64,000 nucleotides of DNA from Lepisosteus oculatus (lineage: Eukaryota; Chordata; Actinopteri; Semionotiformes; Lepisosteidae). The translations under genes and the position numbers were made by a program. The notes below the pieces were generated by a model. It was not told the DNA's origin, made no database searches, and saw nothing but the letters and a program-made list of their open reading frames with translations. Of this stretch, positions 34,700-47,484 are shown one piece after another (the first letter of the stretch is position 1; the number at the start of each line of letters is the position of its first letter). Location of the stretch: assembly GCF_040954835.1 (NCBI RefSeq), contig NC_090711.1, forward strand, positions 1,309,501-1,373,500, in the 5' to 3' direction.

Positions 34700-37485
34700 A
34701 CTAGCACCGCGTGTGTTCATGACAGGAGGCTGAGTCACTGCTGTGTAGGCTCTATGAATGAGAAAGAATGGGTATGTCTTATGGATTTTCTATCGACAAC
34801 TACTGTGAAGCTCAGCGAGCAAAGAAGTCATTAATATCATGTCTGGTAATTCAAACAACATCTGAAGTCTTCAGTGACTCATGATTGATAGCAAGTGCTC
34901 ATCTTGCAGTGATCATCACTGGGCATTTGTGCAGTTAACAGGTTTTCTTTATTCTACAAAACATTCATACTTGAATGTTATATACAGTAGCTTTAAGTGA
35001 TGATTTTGTAATGCAACAAGATCCTATATCTCTGTTGTTTTTACGTTACTTTACAACTGGAAATGCACTGCAGCAGTAGTCTTACATTTTATCTGTACAT
35101 CATTTACTTCCTAAAACAAACCCTTTGGTGTCTAAATGCAGCTATTGACCACGTGTCTCAGACATTCTCCAAGTGAGAGTGACTGAAGGAATAAAATAAA
35201 TAAATACCCCACATGTATTCTCCCATTTTAAGTGTTGCCTGATTTCCAATCTTAAAGAGAGCAAGCTGCAAGAGAAGCCGGGGGAAGAGGAAAGAAAAAC
35301 CTACCAGTTTCTGTCTGCTCATTATCTGGTGGGTCCTCAAATAAACCAACATAATTAATCGTGATGGTGCATGCACATCGCTTAAATCCCATAATGAGCA
35401 TCGAGCTTCAGTTCTGTTATCAACCACAGAAGAGTGGTGTTGTAACACACTGGGAAAAGCAATGAGAAAGACACACAGAGTGAGAGAAGACCATCGGAGG
35501 GGCTATGAGTTAGAGAAGGCCATGTGTCATGCAGGTAGACAATGGTGCTCCCTTGCGTTTCACCCTCTGCAAACTCTACAGGAATGACATTGTCACATGC
35601 AAAGCAAAACAGGTTTGAACGGCAACCCTAATGTGTTAGCGCTGGGGTACCACGGTAGAAGAAGAGGAAAGTCCCAAAAAGACATTCTGCAGCAGAGACT
35701 CAACAGCACCTCATGCTGTAAAAGGCTGATGTAAAAGCACCAGACTCACAGTGTAAAAGACAGAGAGTACTGTAGTAATCTCTCATGACCTGCTTTTCTT
35801 TTTCTTTGTTGGCAATTTTAGCTCCAGATTGCTGTAGGCCAGGGGTTCAGGGAGAGTACAGTCTCCTGCCTTTCGGTCTCCTAAAGTACAAACTCCACAC
35901 CTCCAGCCTGTCCTTTCTGCATGAGCCTGTCTGCCGAGGAGATTACAGGTGTTGCCCTGTCTACTCTAGAGTTAACCAATTTCCAGCAAAACACATCCCC
36001 AATCTGCCATATTCAATCACAGCGTACTTTCAGATAGAGGGCAAAGAGGCAATCTGCAGAGTGTAATTTTCATAAGAATCACAGCTTTTACAGGAGAATT
36101 GCTATGTTGAGTGCTTGTCAAACAGCTATAGGCATCTTCTTCACTTGCTTTCAGGTAGTTGTTTCCTGTTTTGTAAAATATCTGGGAGCCACTCCTCCCA
36201 GCTGAATGAAGTGTCTTCTCCTAGCTGTTACTGTATAATATTATTCTATTTCTCACTTTCTGGGGTGTTGGCTGGGACACAGCAGGGAGAGCTGTATAGC
36301 TTCATGCCCCTGATGTATCCTATAAACACTACTTTTGCTTTTTTCACAACCCTGTTCTCTGAGGCTTTTAAAAAAAGAGAAGACCAGGAAAACATTAATT
36401 GACCTTTTAATTAAATAAGGGACTTGAAGATAGTAACACTTGGGTTTAAACTATAGACTTTGAAAAGAACCCAGGAACAAATAAATTGTAGGCAATATTG
36501 CTTATATTTAAACACAATATCAAAGCAAGAATCATACCAGTAATGCATTATTAACAAATCTGAAGCAATTTGTCTTACAAATCCACGCTATTCACTGTCA
36601 AGCTGAAGTGAAGGCTCTTCTTGGGGAAAATACATTTTAAAGTATGCTAACAGAAGACAAACTGTGTTCATTTTCTTTCGCTTACAGGAAATACTCAGAT
36701 TGTAATACTCCCCCGTAGCTAATGGATTTCAGTGAGCTTAATAAACAGGCGTTTGGAAGCTTTTCTGCAGTGATAATAGTCTCGTACACCCATGTTTGCA
36801 GTTTCCCGCCTTCAGTGGTCTCAGTGGATACACACAACGTGTTACTGTCGAATGTGTGAAAGGATCTATCAAAGCCAGGATTCACACTTTGCTTCTAAAC
36901 TGTCAATCTGTGTTTCACGACATTCCCTCAGGGTAGCTCAGTGCCAACACACACTCACCCTTTATTTTACCCTACAGCTGTGCTGCATTAAAATCCCTTT
37001 TCATGACAACAGAAGCCCTTTCCTTTCCTGCTCATGGGTGCACTGTGCACTTGCCCTGCAGAAGTTACAGGGAGGTGCCGACCGGCCAGTTGGCATCGTC
37101 TGGTGTGCCCTGGGCTCTTCACCAGGCTCCTCTGATCACCAGCTTCCGTGTTGGATGGCCAGCTGCTATAAAGATACAAGTGCACCATTTAAACACATAG
37201 GTTATCTGGGCAGAGCTGGAAGACACTATTAATCTGATTTAGGACAGCAAGAGCCTCAAACAAAAAATAACAAATGTGCGCAGAAACTCTGAATGAAGCA
37301 ACCTACAGTAGGCAGTGCGTCAAAAGGGAACAGGCAGTTGGGTCCTTCTGAAGCTCAGACATGGAACCAACTCTGATGCCCCTTCCTCATTGACAGACAA
37401 CCAATTTTAAAGGGCCAAGCACCAAAACACCCACACCAAGAAGTCAGAGACTGCATATATAAACATGAACTGATATTCATTCAAA
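34700..37485. other. unique non-coding stretch
   Basis: No gene or mobile element is recognised. AT-rich DNA at 34800-35220 and 36400-36720. Frames of up to 146 codons (36792-37232) match nothing I know. Confidence 0.4.
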
Positions 37486-37487
37486 CA

Positions 37488-37552
37488 TTTTCTAAACACT
37501 TCATCCAATACAGGGTCGCTGGGGAGCCAAAGCATATCCCGGCAAGGATATA
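37488..37552 (-). mobile_element. short L2-like repeat tail fragment
   Basis: On the plus strand, cattttctaaacacttcatccaatacagggtcgctggggagcc is the reverse complement of the ggctcccc...gaccctg...ggataaagcgg tail seen in the 15.1 kb element. Only about 60 bases remain. Confidence 0.6.
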
Positions 37553-38196
37553 TATATTTATTTTTAGCATTACTAACATGGATGCCTGTTTTTTACTTAC
37601 TGTATGGGAAAGAGTATGGATATCACACTGGTGTGAATAAATGTGGGGAGATCAGCTTCTCTCCTAACTGCTAGATGACTCCCTGATTGAAAGTGTTTAA
37701 GGGACCTAACCTTAGAGGAAAGCACGGATGCCCTATGTAAGAAGAGCCAACAATGACTGTTGCAATGACTCCTAAGAAAACTCTGCTCATTTAATGTGTG
37801 TAGTACAATGACGACTTTGTTCTACAGAAAGTTGAATCTGTCCTGACATTCACTGCAGTAGCCTGGTTTGGAGATCTTAATACACACAATTAAAACACTG
37901 TGCAGGACAGCCGGCAAAATTACTGTGTACAACCGATACAGCTGCCAGACATCTATGTCAATCAAATAGCCCAGAAGGCCAGTATAATAACTGGCAGTCA
38001 AGACCACCCCTTGCACAGGGAAGCTGAGCTCCTTCTGTCTGTGCTGTGATTTAGACAACCCAGATTCAAATGCAATAGAACTGAATTACATTTTATTTCC
38101 ATTGCTATTTTTCTGCTTAATTAGAACAATCGGTTGTATATTTTATTTTATTTATATGTTTATTTATTTTTCTTTCTCATCATACATGTATGTCTC

Positions 38197-38955
38197 TTAT
38201 TTGTGGATGGGTTCATGTTGTGTAAGATGTACAGTGTGTATAGTGTACTTTGTTATGTCTGTCACCTGCCTGCAAAGCAAATTTCCCACATGGGACAATG
38301 AAAGGAGTAAGTAAGCAACAGAGTGACCTGCTACTGTTCCTTTAACTTTAAAAATCACCTCTGACCTTAGCCCTAACCCTAAGTTTTCACAGCTTCCTGT
38401 TCTTCCTACATGAAACGAAACCCACATGCAAACACAGTAACAGACATCTTCACAAACGTGCTGTTCCTCTCTGTATGGGAAAGTTTTGGTGTTTGAGTCT
38501 GCTGCAGTCTCACGGCTAAGCCTGTATGAGCAGTGGAGCTGACAATGAGCCCTGTGTGTAATCTCACATGCTCTCGTGCTCCATACGGGATGCTGCCCGA
38601 GCAGTGTGTTCCTCGCGCTTCTCAGAGTTGCGCTGGGATGGATTTTCAACATGCCTGCGCTGTGTTTTTGTTTGCGGGGTAACACTGGGACTGCTACTGA
38701 GAGGTGTGTTTTCAGGGCAAATGCTGTTGGCCTGGAGCACTCCAGCATGCTGGGGGGAATGGAGGGCAAATCGAGGGCTGGAGAGCACGCACAGAGCAGC
38801 CGAGAGGAGCTACCTTGGAAATCAATACCCGCGTTAGCTGTTCCGACAGCCAGCCGGGCCCCTCCAGCCAGGATCAGACTCTCCACATGGCCTGTATTTT
38901 TAAACGCTGCTCCAAGGCCATCACGATTAGACACATTACAGAGAAAGCAGCTCAT
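38197..38955 (-). other. longest open frame in the window (252 codons), unrecognised, probably not a gene
   Basis: An ATG at 38955 opens a 252-codon frame on the minus strand. The product is rich in Cys, Ser, His and Leu, with no domain, signal peptide pattern, membrane helix array or zinc-finger spacing that I can identify. Its C-terminal part runs through sequence that, on the plus strand (38215-38305), resembles a retroelement 3' end (caaatttcccacatgggacaatgaaa). By a uniform stop-codon estimate such a length is rare by chance in 64 kb, which is why it is listed. The GC-rich first half lowers the stop density and weakens that argument. I would not annotate it as a protein without conservation or transcript support. 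Confidence 0.15.
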
Positions 38956-39499
38956 GAAAGTATTTCTGAAAAAAAAAATCTCAGAACTTCAATCATGTGG
39001 TTCAAGATTGTAAACAGCTTCAGGCCAGTAAAATGTGTTCATCAAGCCTTGTGTGTGGCACAAAATAAACTTTGAAGGGTGGTAACAATGTTAATGGCTC
39101 AGAAAAACAGAAACAGGGCATTAATATAGTAGGGATGGAAACAAGGCTATATTGCTTAGAGGTCATAATCATTGCAGATTTATGAGCTGCAGTCTCTTGT
39201 CTTGTACTCATTAAGCAGAAAAGTGAAAATTGTCTTTGCCCTTCATATTATTTTAACAGCACGTCTCTCTATGCGGATGAACTCATAATGAGAGGAGAAT
39301 CGTGAGCCAGCAGGCAGGTGTAGGAGGCACTACGAGTCCTGAGACCTGGCAACGCTGTGAAAGGGAGTTACTCCCTCTGCCTGGACTTGTGGTTTGAGGT
39401 GGGAGTGGAGGAATTATTACAAACATTAACTGGCAACATCCTGCGCTTGGGAAGTCACAGAAGCCTATGGAGGAGGATTGGAGGTAAATGTGTACAATA

Positions 39500-39628
39500 A
39501 GGGCCCAGGCTTTCTCTCCAGTGTGTATCCCATCTATCGCCTGTTGCTGCTGGGATTAACTCAAGTTCCCCTGCGACCCTGCACTGGATAGATCAGTTAG
39601 GAAATAACAGGATGGCTGGATGATGGCC
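39500..39628 (+). mobile_element. L2-like repeat tail fragment
   Basis: gtgtatcccatctatcgcctgttgctgctgggattaac followed by cctgcgaccctgcactggatagatcagttaggaaa and ending ggatggctggatga matches the plus-strand version of the family tail, with point changes. No head is preserved. Confidence 0.65.
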
Positions 39629-39829
39629 TATGTTCCATGATGAGAACCGATATTAAAATTAACGATACACAGAAAAGACAGGCAGGGAGAACAGAAGGGG
39701 GGGGGGCAAATACATGCTTCAAATGAGAAAAACGGAAGCAAAAGGCTATTAGCAGTGTAGGATCTGTAGGGGTTAACCTGGAGAAAATAAATTCTAGGGG
39801 CAACAGGTGTGGCTAATGTGCTGTAATCA

Positions 39830-41320
39830 GCCTATTGTATGATGAGATCAGGAAGGCATGTAACAAAGGTGACATGACATTACTAGGAGATTTCAATTTC
39901 CTACATATAGAGCATACAGAAATTGAAATTGACAAGGTTGAAATGATTGCTTCTTAACCCAATTTGTTAAAGCATTTACTAGGGCAGATGGTTTTATTGA
40001 CCTAGTCTTTTCAAACAGACAGAATATAATTAAGGGGGTAGATGTGAGAGGACCACAGTGACATTGTGCCTGTAATATGGTACCTGTTAATGTGCACTTT
40101 AAATCTCTAAAGCTTGAGTGTAAAATAAGGATTTATAAGTTTAGAGAATTTAGTGAAGGAATGAGACAAGCTTACAAGTTGTAAACTGTCAACACGTGGG
40201 GTCGGAGTGAATAGGGTGCCCTCTCTTCAGAAACAACACAGGATCAAAATAAATTCACAGCTTAAGCAAGCAAGTCCAAGCCTGAGAAAACACAGCTACA
40301 GGTAATGGTTTGGTGGAGAAATGAAGTATGAAATCGGGGAAGAAGGGAGCGCTCCACAAGAGGAGGACACAGCTACAGACACAGCTGTAAAAGAACTGCC
40401 AAGAGAGACAGTAGAGAATATTGCAACAGAGGCAGAAAATAATGCAAAGCACTGTTTTCTGCACAACAGCAGGAAAATTGCAAGGGCTGTAGTAAACAGC
40501 TGTGGGACAGTAAGGGATATTATATAACCTCCAATTAACAATAGAAGGTGAAAAAAATAGAAACATGCTAAATTCATATTTCACATGGATTTTTACAAAA
40601 GACTGCAATAACGTGCCTCATTTTATTGATGGAGCACAGTGGACTGCCAGGCTCAACAGGGGCTTGGGGGACTTCAGGCCGATAAATCACCAGAGCTGGT
40701 GGAATCTCTCACGGATAAAGCTTCTCCAGCCGTGGTCTCGGCTTCTTTCTCAAAAACAGCTGAGTGAGACCAATTAGCTACTACTGTAGCTACCAAGCAG
40801 GGCAGTTGATCCTGAATCACCTTCTCTCATGCTGAACTGTTCTGACTTTCCAAGGAAACCTCAAGCCAGGACATCACAGCGCTCACTCGGGACTGGAAAT
40901 GTATCACCAGTTGATAGTAAAAGCATGTGGCATGATGAACGGTATTTGGATTTATAAGAAGCTCAATGTGGTTTTATAGGTTCTCAAATTAAAAGACAGA
41001 AACTTAAGGTAACGTCTGCACATGGTTTGAGAGCTGGTTAGCGCACAAGAAACATTAACATGAAGGGCACAGAGTGCAACTGGGCAGATGTAAGGAGTGG
41101 TGTGCTGCAGGGGTTTGTTTTAGGTCCTTCGCTCTTCCTAATGTATATTCGTATTCTACTCCAGTGTGGTTAACAAGCTACTTAAATGAGCAGACTATGA
41201 AAACAAAGGGATAGTAGGAAACCTGGAAACAGCAGCAGGGGAATTGCACAAATGAACAGAATGTAAGGAGCATACAGTAAATGCAAAGTGATCCAGAGGG
41301 GTAGGCTTCACGTGCCAGAG
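39830..41320 (+). mobile_element. decayed CR1/Rex-like LINE, endonuclease and reverse-transcriptase remnant
   Basis: Coding motifs in order on the plus strand, in shifting frames: LLGDFNF (39880-39900), the conserved core of the apurinic-type endonuclease; LVFSNRQNIIKGVDVRG (40002-40052), from its C-terminal end; LNSYFTWIFTKDCNNVP (40568-40618), the linker before the reverse transcriptase; DKSPELV (40681-40701); and GVLQGFVLGPSLFLMYI (41099-41149), reverse-transcriptase motif B. The catalytic YADD that should follow is not preserved, and frameshifts, stops and a large deletion between 40700 and 41020 break the ORF. The last recognisable part is around 41270-41310 (SKCKVIQRG). It is one insertion, inactive. 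It may be the same family as the 3' fragments elsewhere, but this copy lacks the 3' end needed to prove it. Confidence 0.85.
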
Positions 41321-41329
41321 AGGTGAGAG

Positions 41330-43390
41330 CGATGTTCTCTCTGATCTGTGTGCGTGCACTCGCAGGGGCATTCCTGCACCACGGACCCAAAACCACCACC
41401 AGAAGCCAGCCTTCATCTCGGGGGCTTAATGGATTCTAGCAGTTTGAATAACCTTGCCTGTATGCTTATCAGAGCAAATATTGTGTGAATTATGAATAAA
41501 AACCAATCATCCAGGCCAACGTCTTAGGTCTGCCCTTATTACAGCTTCCCTGTCCTGGTTACTCAGCACAGCTCGTCAGCCATTTAAATTCTACAGGCAC
41601 GCTCTGATGTGCCACCTGATTGCTTCTTCTCTACCTGCTTTGAAAATTTAATAACTGGCCTGTCTACATGTATTATTTCTGACACATTCACATGGATCCT
41701 CATCAGCTCCACCAGCTCCTCACTCGCTGTCACCAGTCGTATAGAATCTCCACCCATCACTTTCTGTTATGCAATGGGTCTGCCAGGATGAACACAGGAT
41801 GAAGAAACGAATCATATGCTGTACATTCTTTCTTTCTAGATGCAGGTGACATGCAAAATTAAAATCTGGATGTATGTGAATTAATGAGATACATGTGCCC
41901 CAGTATTGTTGGATTATCTTTAAGGTATGTCTTGCATATGATGTTTTTTTCAGATTTGTATGCTGCTTTCCAAGATGTTCACAGCAACAGGTGTCACACC
42001 GGCCCTGACCCCTGACCCCACCTGTGTGCTGCCACATGATGTCCCCCTGACCACACCCACACAGCACACCACACACAGTCCACAGGTCGAGATGCGAACC
42101 ATCTCATGCAGGGTGAAATGTTACCAAAACAAGTGTCTTTCCATAAAATAAAGCAGGAATGAAGTGCAATCAGTTTTCTGTAAGTATTATCACCATCACC
42201 AACAACGTCATGACAGCTGGGCTCAACCTTTCTTGATTTCCAGCAGGATGAAGACCCGTCCATGTTTCTTCCCTAAACGCTTGCAGGGGTGTCTGAATGA
42301 TTCCCTGGGGGACTTGTGGGTTTATGTAGGGTTTTTTCCAAGGAAAATTTCGGAACTAGAGACTGGTAAAGAGAATGGCACTCACTTGCTGATACTACCA
42401 TTTAAATATTGGACGAGAGGATATGGGACATTCTGGATGTTACTGTGGTTTTATCATCTGCGTTTGTCTGTGCCCACAGACCTCTCACCTCTCTGCCTCT
42501 GCAGTCAGGCGGTGCTGGTCTGTCCGAAATGAAATGACAAAGTGCTGTCTGGCACTCTGCTGACTGCAAACTCCCCTGATCTCATGGAAGAGCAGCGGCG
42601 GGGGCACAGAGCCGACCGACAATCACCGCAAACCTGATGTCTCCTCCCCCAACTGGAGGCTTGAACTAAATTGTACAGTACCATCCCTGTGTTGTAACTG
42701 CCGTATCTAATGTTTTCACACGGCACTGTTTTCTGGGAAATACTGCAAGATTGTTTCTGGAAGAGTGCGTTGGAGGGCCACAGGCAGGTTGAAGTCTGGC
42801 TGTGGGACATGCTGGAGTGCACACACACAATCTGGAGCTGGGGATCTGTGTTCTAACACAAAGAGATGAAAATACATAAGAAATGACAAGCATCCATCAT
42901 GAGGCAATTCAGCATGTCATACAATGCTGAAGACTTCACCTAACTCTTGTGGTTCTGAATATTAATTAGTTCTTCATTCAATCACAGTAATACAGGAGAT
43001 AGAACTGTCTTTTGAGTTTTCATCCTACCTTTTTGTCAAAAGTTAGTTAGAAGGCATGATTTATTTATTACCGCTGTTTCTCTTGACTCACACCCTAACC
43101 TAGAAGAGAGTACGTTGTAATTCCATTGATCATATTGTGGGGAATGTGCATACTGGCCCATCTTAATTCTCTACACAGCAGGTAGTTTTACTTACTGAGA
43201 ACAAAGGACATGAATATTCTTCTAGAACATGGAAGATAAAATCACAATACAGATAAACAGGTCAGAGCCCTTAACACTGCACTGTACAACTGGGAATACC
43301 ATTTCTGACAGAAGTTAAAGTCGCAGTTCATTTCCACCTCCAGGCTCAGAGCTCAGAGTTGCGCCAGGAAGTGGGGGCATCAGACTTCAG
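41330..43390. other. unique non-coding stretch
   Basis: No gene is recognised. A tandem doubling of ccctgaccc lies near 42003. Frames of up to 122 codons (42164-42532) match nothing I know. Confidence 0.4.
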
Positions 43391-43407
43391 CTCATCGATA
43401 CACACTA

Positions 43408-43419
43408 CCACACGTGTGG
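43408..43419. repeat. 12-bp perfect palindrome with a central E-box
   Basis: CCACACGTGTGG is its own reverse complement and contains CACGTG, the E-box bound by MYC/MAX, USF and related bHLH-ZIP factors. It lies 17 bases left of a 14-bp perfect hairpin. Confidence 0.6.
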
Positions 43420-43435
43420 CATGAATCATACCATG

Positions 43436-43475
43436 AAGCATGCACACATTCGCGTCGTAGGATGTGTGCATGCTT
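43436..43475. repeat. perfect 14-bp inverted repeat (hairpin)
   Basis: AAGCATGCACACAT (43436-43449) pairs exactly with ATGTGTGCATGCTT (43462-43475) over a 12-base CpG-containing loop (43450-43461). With one bulged base the stem extends into TGAAGC / GCTTTCA. It lies directly beside the SINE tail at 43.49 kb and just right of the palindrome at 43408. Confidence 0.85.
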
Positions 43476-43493
43476 TCACACCTGTGCTTTTTA

Positions 43494-43575
43494 ATTAATA
43501 ATAATGACTTACACTTACATAGCGCTTTTCTGGACACTCCACTCAAAGCGCTATACAGGTAACGGGTACTGGGGA
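43494..43575 (-). mobile_element. 5S-headed SINE, 3' tail fragment
   Basis: On the plus strand ataataatgacttacactt, then acatagcgcttttctggaca and ctccactcaaagcgctatac is the reverse complement of a common fish SINE/LINE tail ending ...gcgctttgagtggagtgtcc...tatataagtgtaa. That tail closes SINE3-like elements such as those at 14.4 and 21.7 kb in other genomes. The head and body are missing here. Confidence 0.65.
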
Positions 43576-43579
43576 ATTT

Positions 43580-45940
43580 TTCTTTTTCAAAACCTAGTTT
43601 TCCACAAACTTCCAAGAGAAAGAAGAGGACATGTCATCCTGCGTGTGCCCTGTTTTCAGAAACATATTGTGAAATGCAATCCCCTCACGCTTTTATTTTT
43701 CAGCCACAGGAATCACTGCAAAGAGAGCCAAAGGTGTTTTATTCTTCCCCGCCAAGCCCACACGGCAGGTGGCCTCTCTAGGACAGGCGTCTGAGCGGCT
43801 GCATTGAAGTGCATTGCTGAAGCAGATCCAGGGCGGCGCTGCCTCCGGCCGCGAGCTCTGAAGGGTCCTCCTCGGGCTCAAGGGCCCTCCACAGCGCCTG
43901 ACTGCTGCACTTCATACTGATCTCGCTTTCATCCCCAGCGCTGACCCACACCAAGCCAATTACAGACAGGCCTCTCACCACCCACGAGCTGGAGCGCGGC
44001 TTCCTCCGACGTGTCGCTTCCCGCGAGCGCAAGAGACACAAGATTGCAAATGCATCCCCCCCCCCACAAAAAACACACCCGCGCGCAGCTAACAAAAAAA
44101 AAACTCAAAAAAGAGAAATAACAAAGTCCCGTCTAGAGGCCAAGAAAGACACACAAACAGAAGGCTCATTTGATGAGCTCTGCCGTGCCACTGGCCGCAT
44201 GCAATCATGCGTCTTGATTTCCCCCTGCCACTTCATGCTGAATATTTCAGTCAGGAGGAACCGACTGACATGAAAGGGTCTGGATTTCAAGGTCCTTCAG
44301 AAGCAGGCAGCAGCGGGGGGAACTCGGAGACCCTCAGGTGTGCTGGGGCTGCTCCCCGTGTGGACCGCCTGCGAGCGAGCGCCTCCGAAGCCAAGCCCAG
44401 TCGCGTGCTGGGGCTCTGAGCTCCGGCGCCTCTGATATGCATCAGGGAGCTCCTGTGTTTGTGGCAGACATGAGGGATCATCGTCGCGATGCCATGGCAG
44501 ATCCACGCAGATACGGCACATTTGATCTGCACAACAAAGCATCAGCGAACGGGGATGGCATGTTTCATCTTCGTCACTGTGATCTACCGCGCCAGAGAGA
44601 AAGCAAGGGGAAAAAAAAAAACCTGCAAGGAAACATTTGATCAGAACGAGGAGGCTTTGCAGCTCAGGTTCTCTCTGTCTCTGGAAACCGGGGAGCTCTG
44701 GGATTGCGGTCTGAGCCCGAAGAGCAGCTCACACACGAGCGCCCCGCGCACGCCCACATGACCTGGAAACTGAACAGGAGGACATTCCAGCTCAACTGTG
44801 CGGGGCGGCCCTGGAGAGCCTGCACTCTCACATCTGACTTGAAAGCCGGAGTTTTCTCACCAGAGGACGAAGGGAGAGGGAGAGAGAGGGAGGTGTGGGC
44901 CGCCAGCGAGAAAAGAGCCGCGGAGCTGCAGTGAGTGCAAGGACAGCGCCCGCCCAGCACGACGGTTCTCGGCGACACGTGACGACATGTGTTTTATTGC
45001 CCCTAGTGTGAGAAAAACACACACAAAAATGAGGAAAAAGAAATAAAATCAATTCTAATGCCCCGTCAATAACAAGGATGTGCTAACCCCGTCTCTCTCG
45101 ACTCCCAGCAGCACCTGCAGTGCTCCAGCCTGGGGGGAGGTGTGAAGCACCAGTGTTCATCTAACACTTCCGACAAAGGTGAGATCACACCTGTGCAGAG
45201 TGGAATAAAAATAACTCCCTTACAAGCTACTGTTCACAGCCTCGCCACTTGTTAAACATTTGACACTGTCAAAAGGCCCATGGTTTTCAGAAGTCATCTG
45301 CGTTAATATCTTTCGACAAAATTCCTACAGAAGTGTGCGTGCGTTTCCCCGATTCCTCCCAATGGAAGCCCATCCCTGGATGGTCACGCATAGAGGCAGG
45401 GGTCGCAGGACCTGGAGCGCAGGGCAGCGTGGGCTGTGCTCTGACTTTGTGGAAGTTAGATGAGGGCAACTGAAAACCTTACAGGCTTACATGACTTATT
45501 CCACTGAAGCGACAGAGCCAGTCGCTCCGCACTGCGGAAGCTTTAAGCTCTTTATCAAGGCTAAGCTCTTTAAGCGTTTGCACTCCACACACAGAGACCC
45601 CCCACACGCGCACTCGCAGACGGGCTCTCACTTGACAAGAGCTCAGGGACAGGCCCAGCCCTGACAGAGGAGCACGCACAGGCTGCCCCGAGCATGGCGG
45701 AGCGACGGTCCCCGCTGTCAGGCCTAACAGGATTGACTCGGAGAAACAACCGAGACGGCAAGAAAGAGAGAGTGTCTGCGTGAAAGACCGCCAGATCGCG
45801 AGAGGGGGTGAGGAAGCGAGGGAGAGACAGAGCGACAAGAGAGGAGGAGAGTTGAGAGTGTGTGAGAGAGACCAGGGGCTCAGCAGAAATGTTTTAACCA
45901 CGCAGCTCACTTTGCTATTGATTTCCCATTCAGTAAACCT
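43580..45940. other. GC-rich unique stretch with homopolymer and purine tracts
   Basis: No gene is recognised. A run of C is at 44057-44069. CpG is raised at 44310-44420. A G/A-rich tract lies at 45790-45870. Frames of 100-157 codons here sit in GC-rich DNA on both strands and match no family. Confidence 0.4.
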
Positions 45941-45949
45941 CTGTGATAA

Positions 45950-46160
45950 CAATTTGCATTAAATAAAATGCAGTGCAGAGTAATTAACACATCATTGCTG
46001 TATTAAAAAACTGCTATGTTGCTCCATTAATGTGCAGTAAGGTGCAATTAGACTTCCAAGACCAGACATTTTCTCGCTGCGATGTGTCAAAGTGCTGCAT
46101 CCTGGTGTGCATTGAGACATTGTACGCGTGTGACCTTTGCAATAAAACTAGATAAAGACA
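45950..46160. promoter_or_regulatory. candidate conserved non-coding element
   Basis: This repeat-free AT-rich island has GCATTAAATAAAATGC, GAGTAATTAACAC, TCCATTAATGTGC and GGTGCAATTAGAC, plus TGTGACCTTTGCAATAAAAC at the right edge. Homeodomain-like sites recur roughly every 30-40 bases. Picked by eye. Confidence 0.4.
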
Positions 46161-46199
46161 TGAGTAACAAAGGTGTCTGTGAATACAAGTTATCTAAGT

Positions 46200-47480
46200 T
46201 TCATATTTGTTCTGAAAGGTTTGCTTTGCCTTTAGCTTCAGATGGTTTATAGGATTCCTGGTTCCTGTTAACACAAAGCATTATTTCCAGCACATACTGT
46301 AAATGTGACTGCTGACTGAGCCAGACTGACCTTGGATTGCCCTGGGAGGCTGTGAAAATAAAGGGATATGTTTGTGCCAAGTTTCTTCTTTGCTCCTTCT
46401 GTGAAAGCTGTGCCTTCGCATGGCAGATGCTCCTGATTTCTTTCAGTAAAATACAGAGCAAGTGGGAACACCTGACCAGCAAGAAGTGACACCTATTCAA
46501 GTCCCTCATGCCCTGGTGTTTGTGTAGCCAGTCCTCCGGCCTGTGCGTCATGCCCTTCTGAAAGTTTAGCACGGTGGCAATGTTCTTTATTTTCAGTTTT
46601 TCACGCTTGTACCTTGCATTCACAGTAGCTGTGTGAAAGAGTTTTGCACACTGCATCATGATTTAAAATATCTGCCTCAGCCTCGCTCTGCTTTAACTGT
46701 ACTCGGCTCTCACTGCAGCAGGGCCTGTCCCTGTAGGAGCCGTCTCCACAGGACAGCTGGCCCAGTGTGGGAGTGGACTGCGGAAGCTCTCTGGACGCTC
46801 CGACTTCAGCGCTTGCTGGACTCAGAGGAACGTTGACTTGACAGCTTCCCGCCCGGACAACAGCACCGCGTGTTCCGAACGCGATCTTCCACTATGGCCT
46901 GAGAGCCCGCGCCGGCGTGTCACCGGTGTGCTGAAAGACCAGCAAAGGCCACAAACAACACGGCTCAGAGGTTCCGCCAGTGGGAATTCTGCCACCTGCA
47001 CATCTTCAGCACAGGGGATGCACCTCCAGTTCGAGCCACAGCTCGGGATGCAGGAGGAGCCACAGCCCAGAGGAGCACCAACCCTCCTTCTACTCCTGGA
47101 GCCCATAACTGAAATACAGGCATCACACCCTGATCACCATGTGTCACTGCCCCCACCCCATGAAGATACTGCCATCGCTCCTTGGCTTGCTCCACCTAGG
47201 GGCGTACTGCTGACCCCATCTTTAAGACCGGACTGTCTTTCCCTCAGCCAGGTGTGGGTTAGACCGTTCTCCCTCAGCACCAAGTGAGCCTGAAGCTCCA
47301 GGAAAGCTCCTGAGATTGCTGGCTGGGAGTGGCATCACTGTCATTACACATCTGCATCACACACTCGGTCCTGTTACAAGTTCGTGTCTGCAGACAGACT
47401 GCTGTCACTGGACGCTCAGAAATCAGGCTTAACGCACAGCCTGCTGTTCCAGGGGAAGAATGGAGGTGAAGCCTGAGCAA
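46200..47480. other. unique non-coding stretch
   Basis: The 152-codon minus-strand frame at 46201-46659 and the 149-codon plus frame at 46838-47287 match no family I know and have no splice context that would support exons. No repeat is recognised. Confidence 0.4.
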
Positions 47481-47484
47481 AATA

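Noticed and set aside
38215..38305. Possible RTE-type retroelement 3' end (caaatttcccacatgggacaatgaaa)
   Set aside because: Suggestive, but too short to assign to a family or set limits.
38368..38384. Telomere-like ccctaaccctaa
   Set aside because: Only about two units, in unique DNA; not evidence of an interstitial telomere block.
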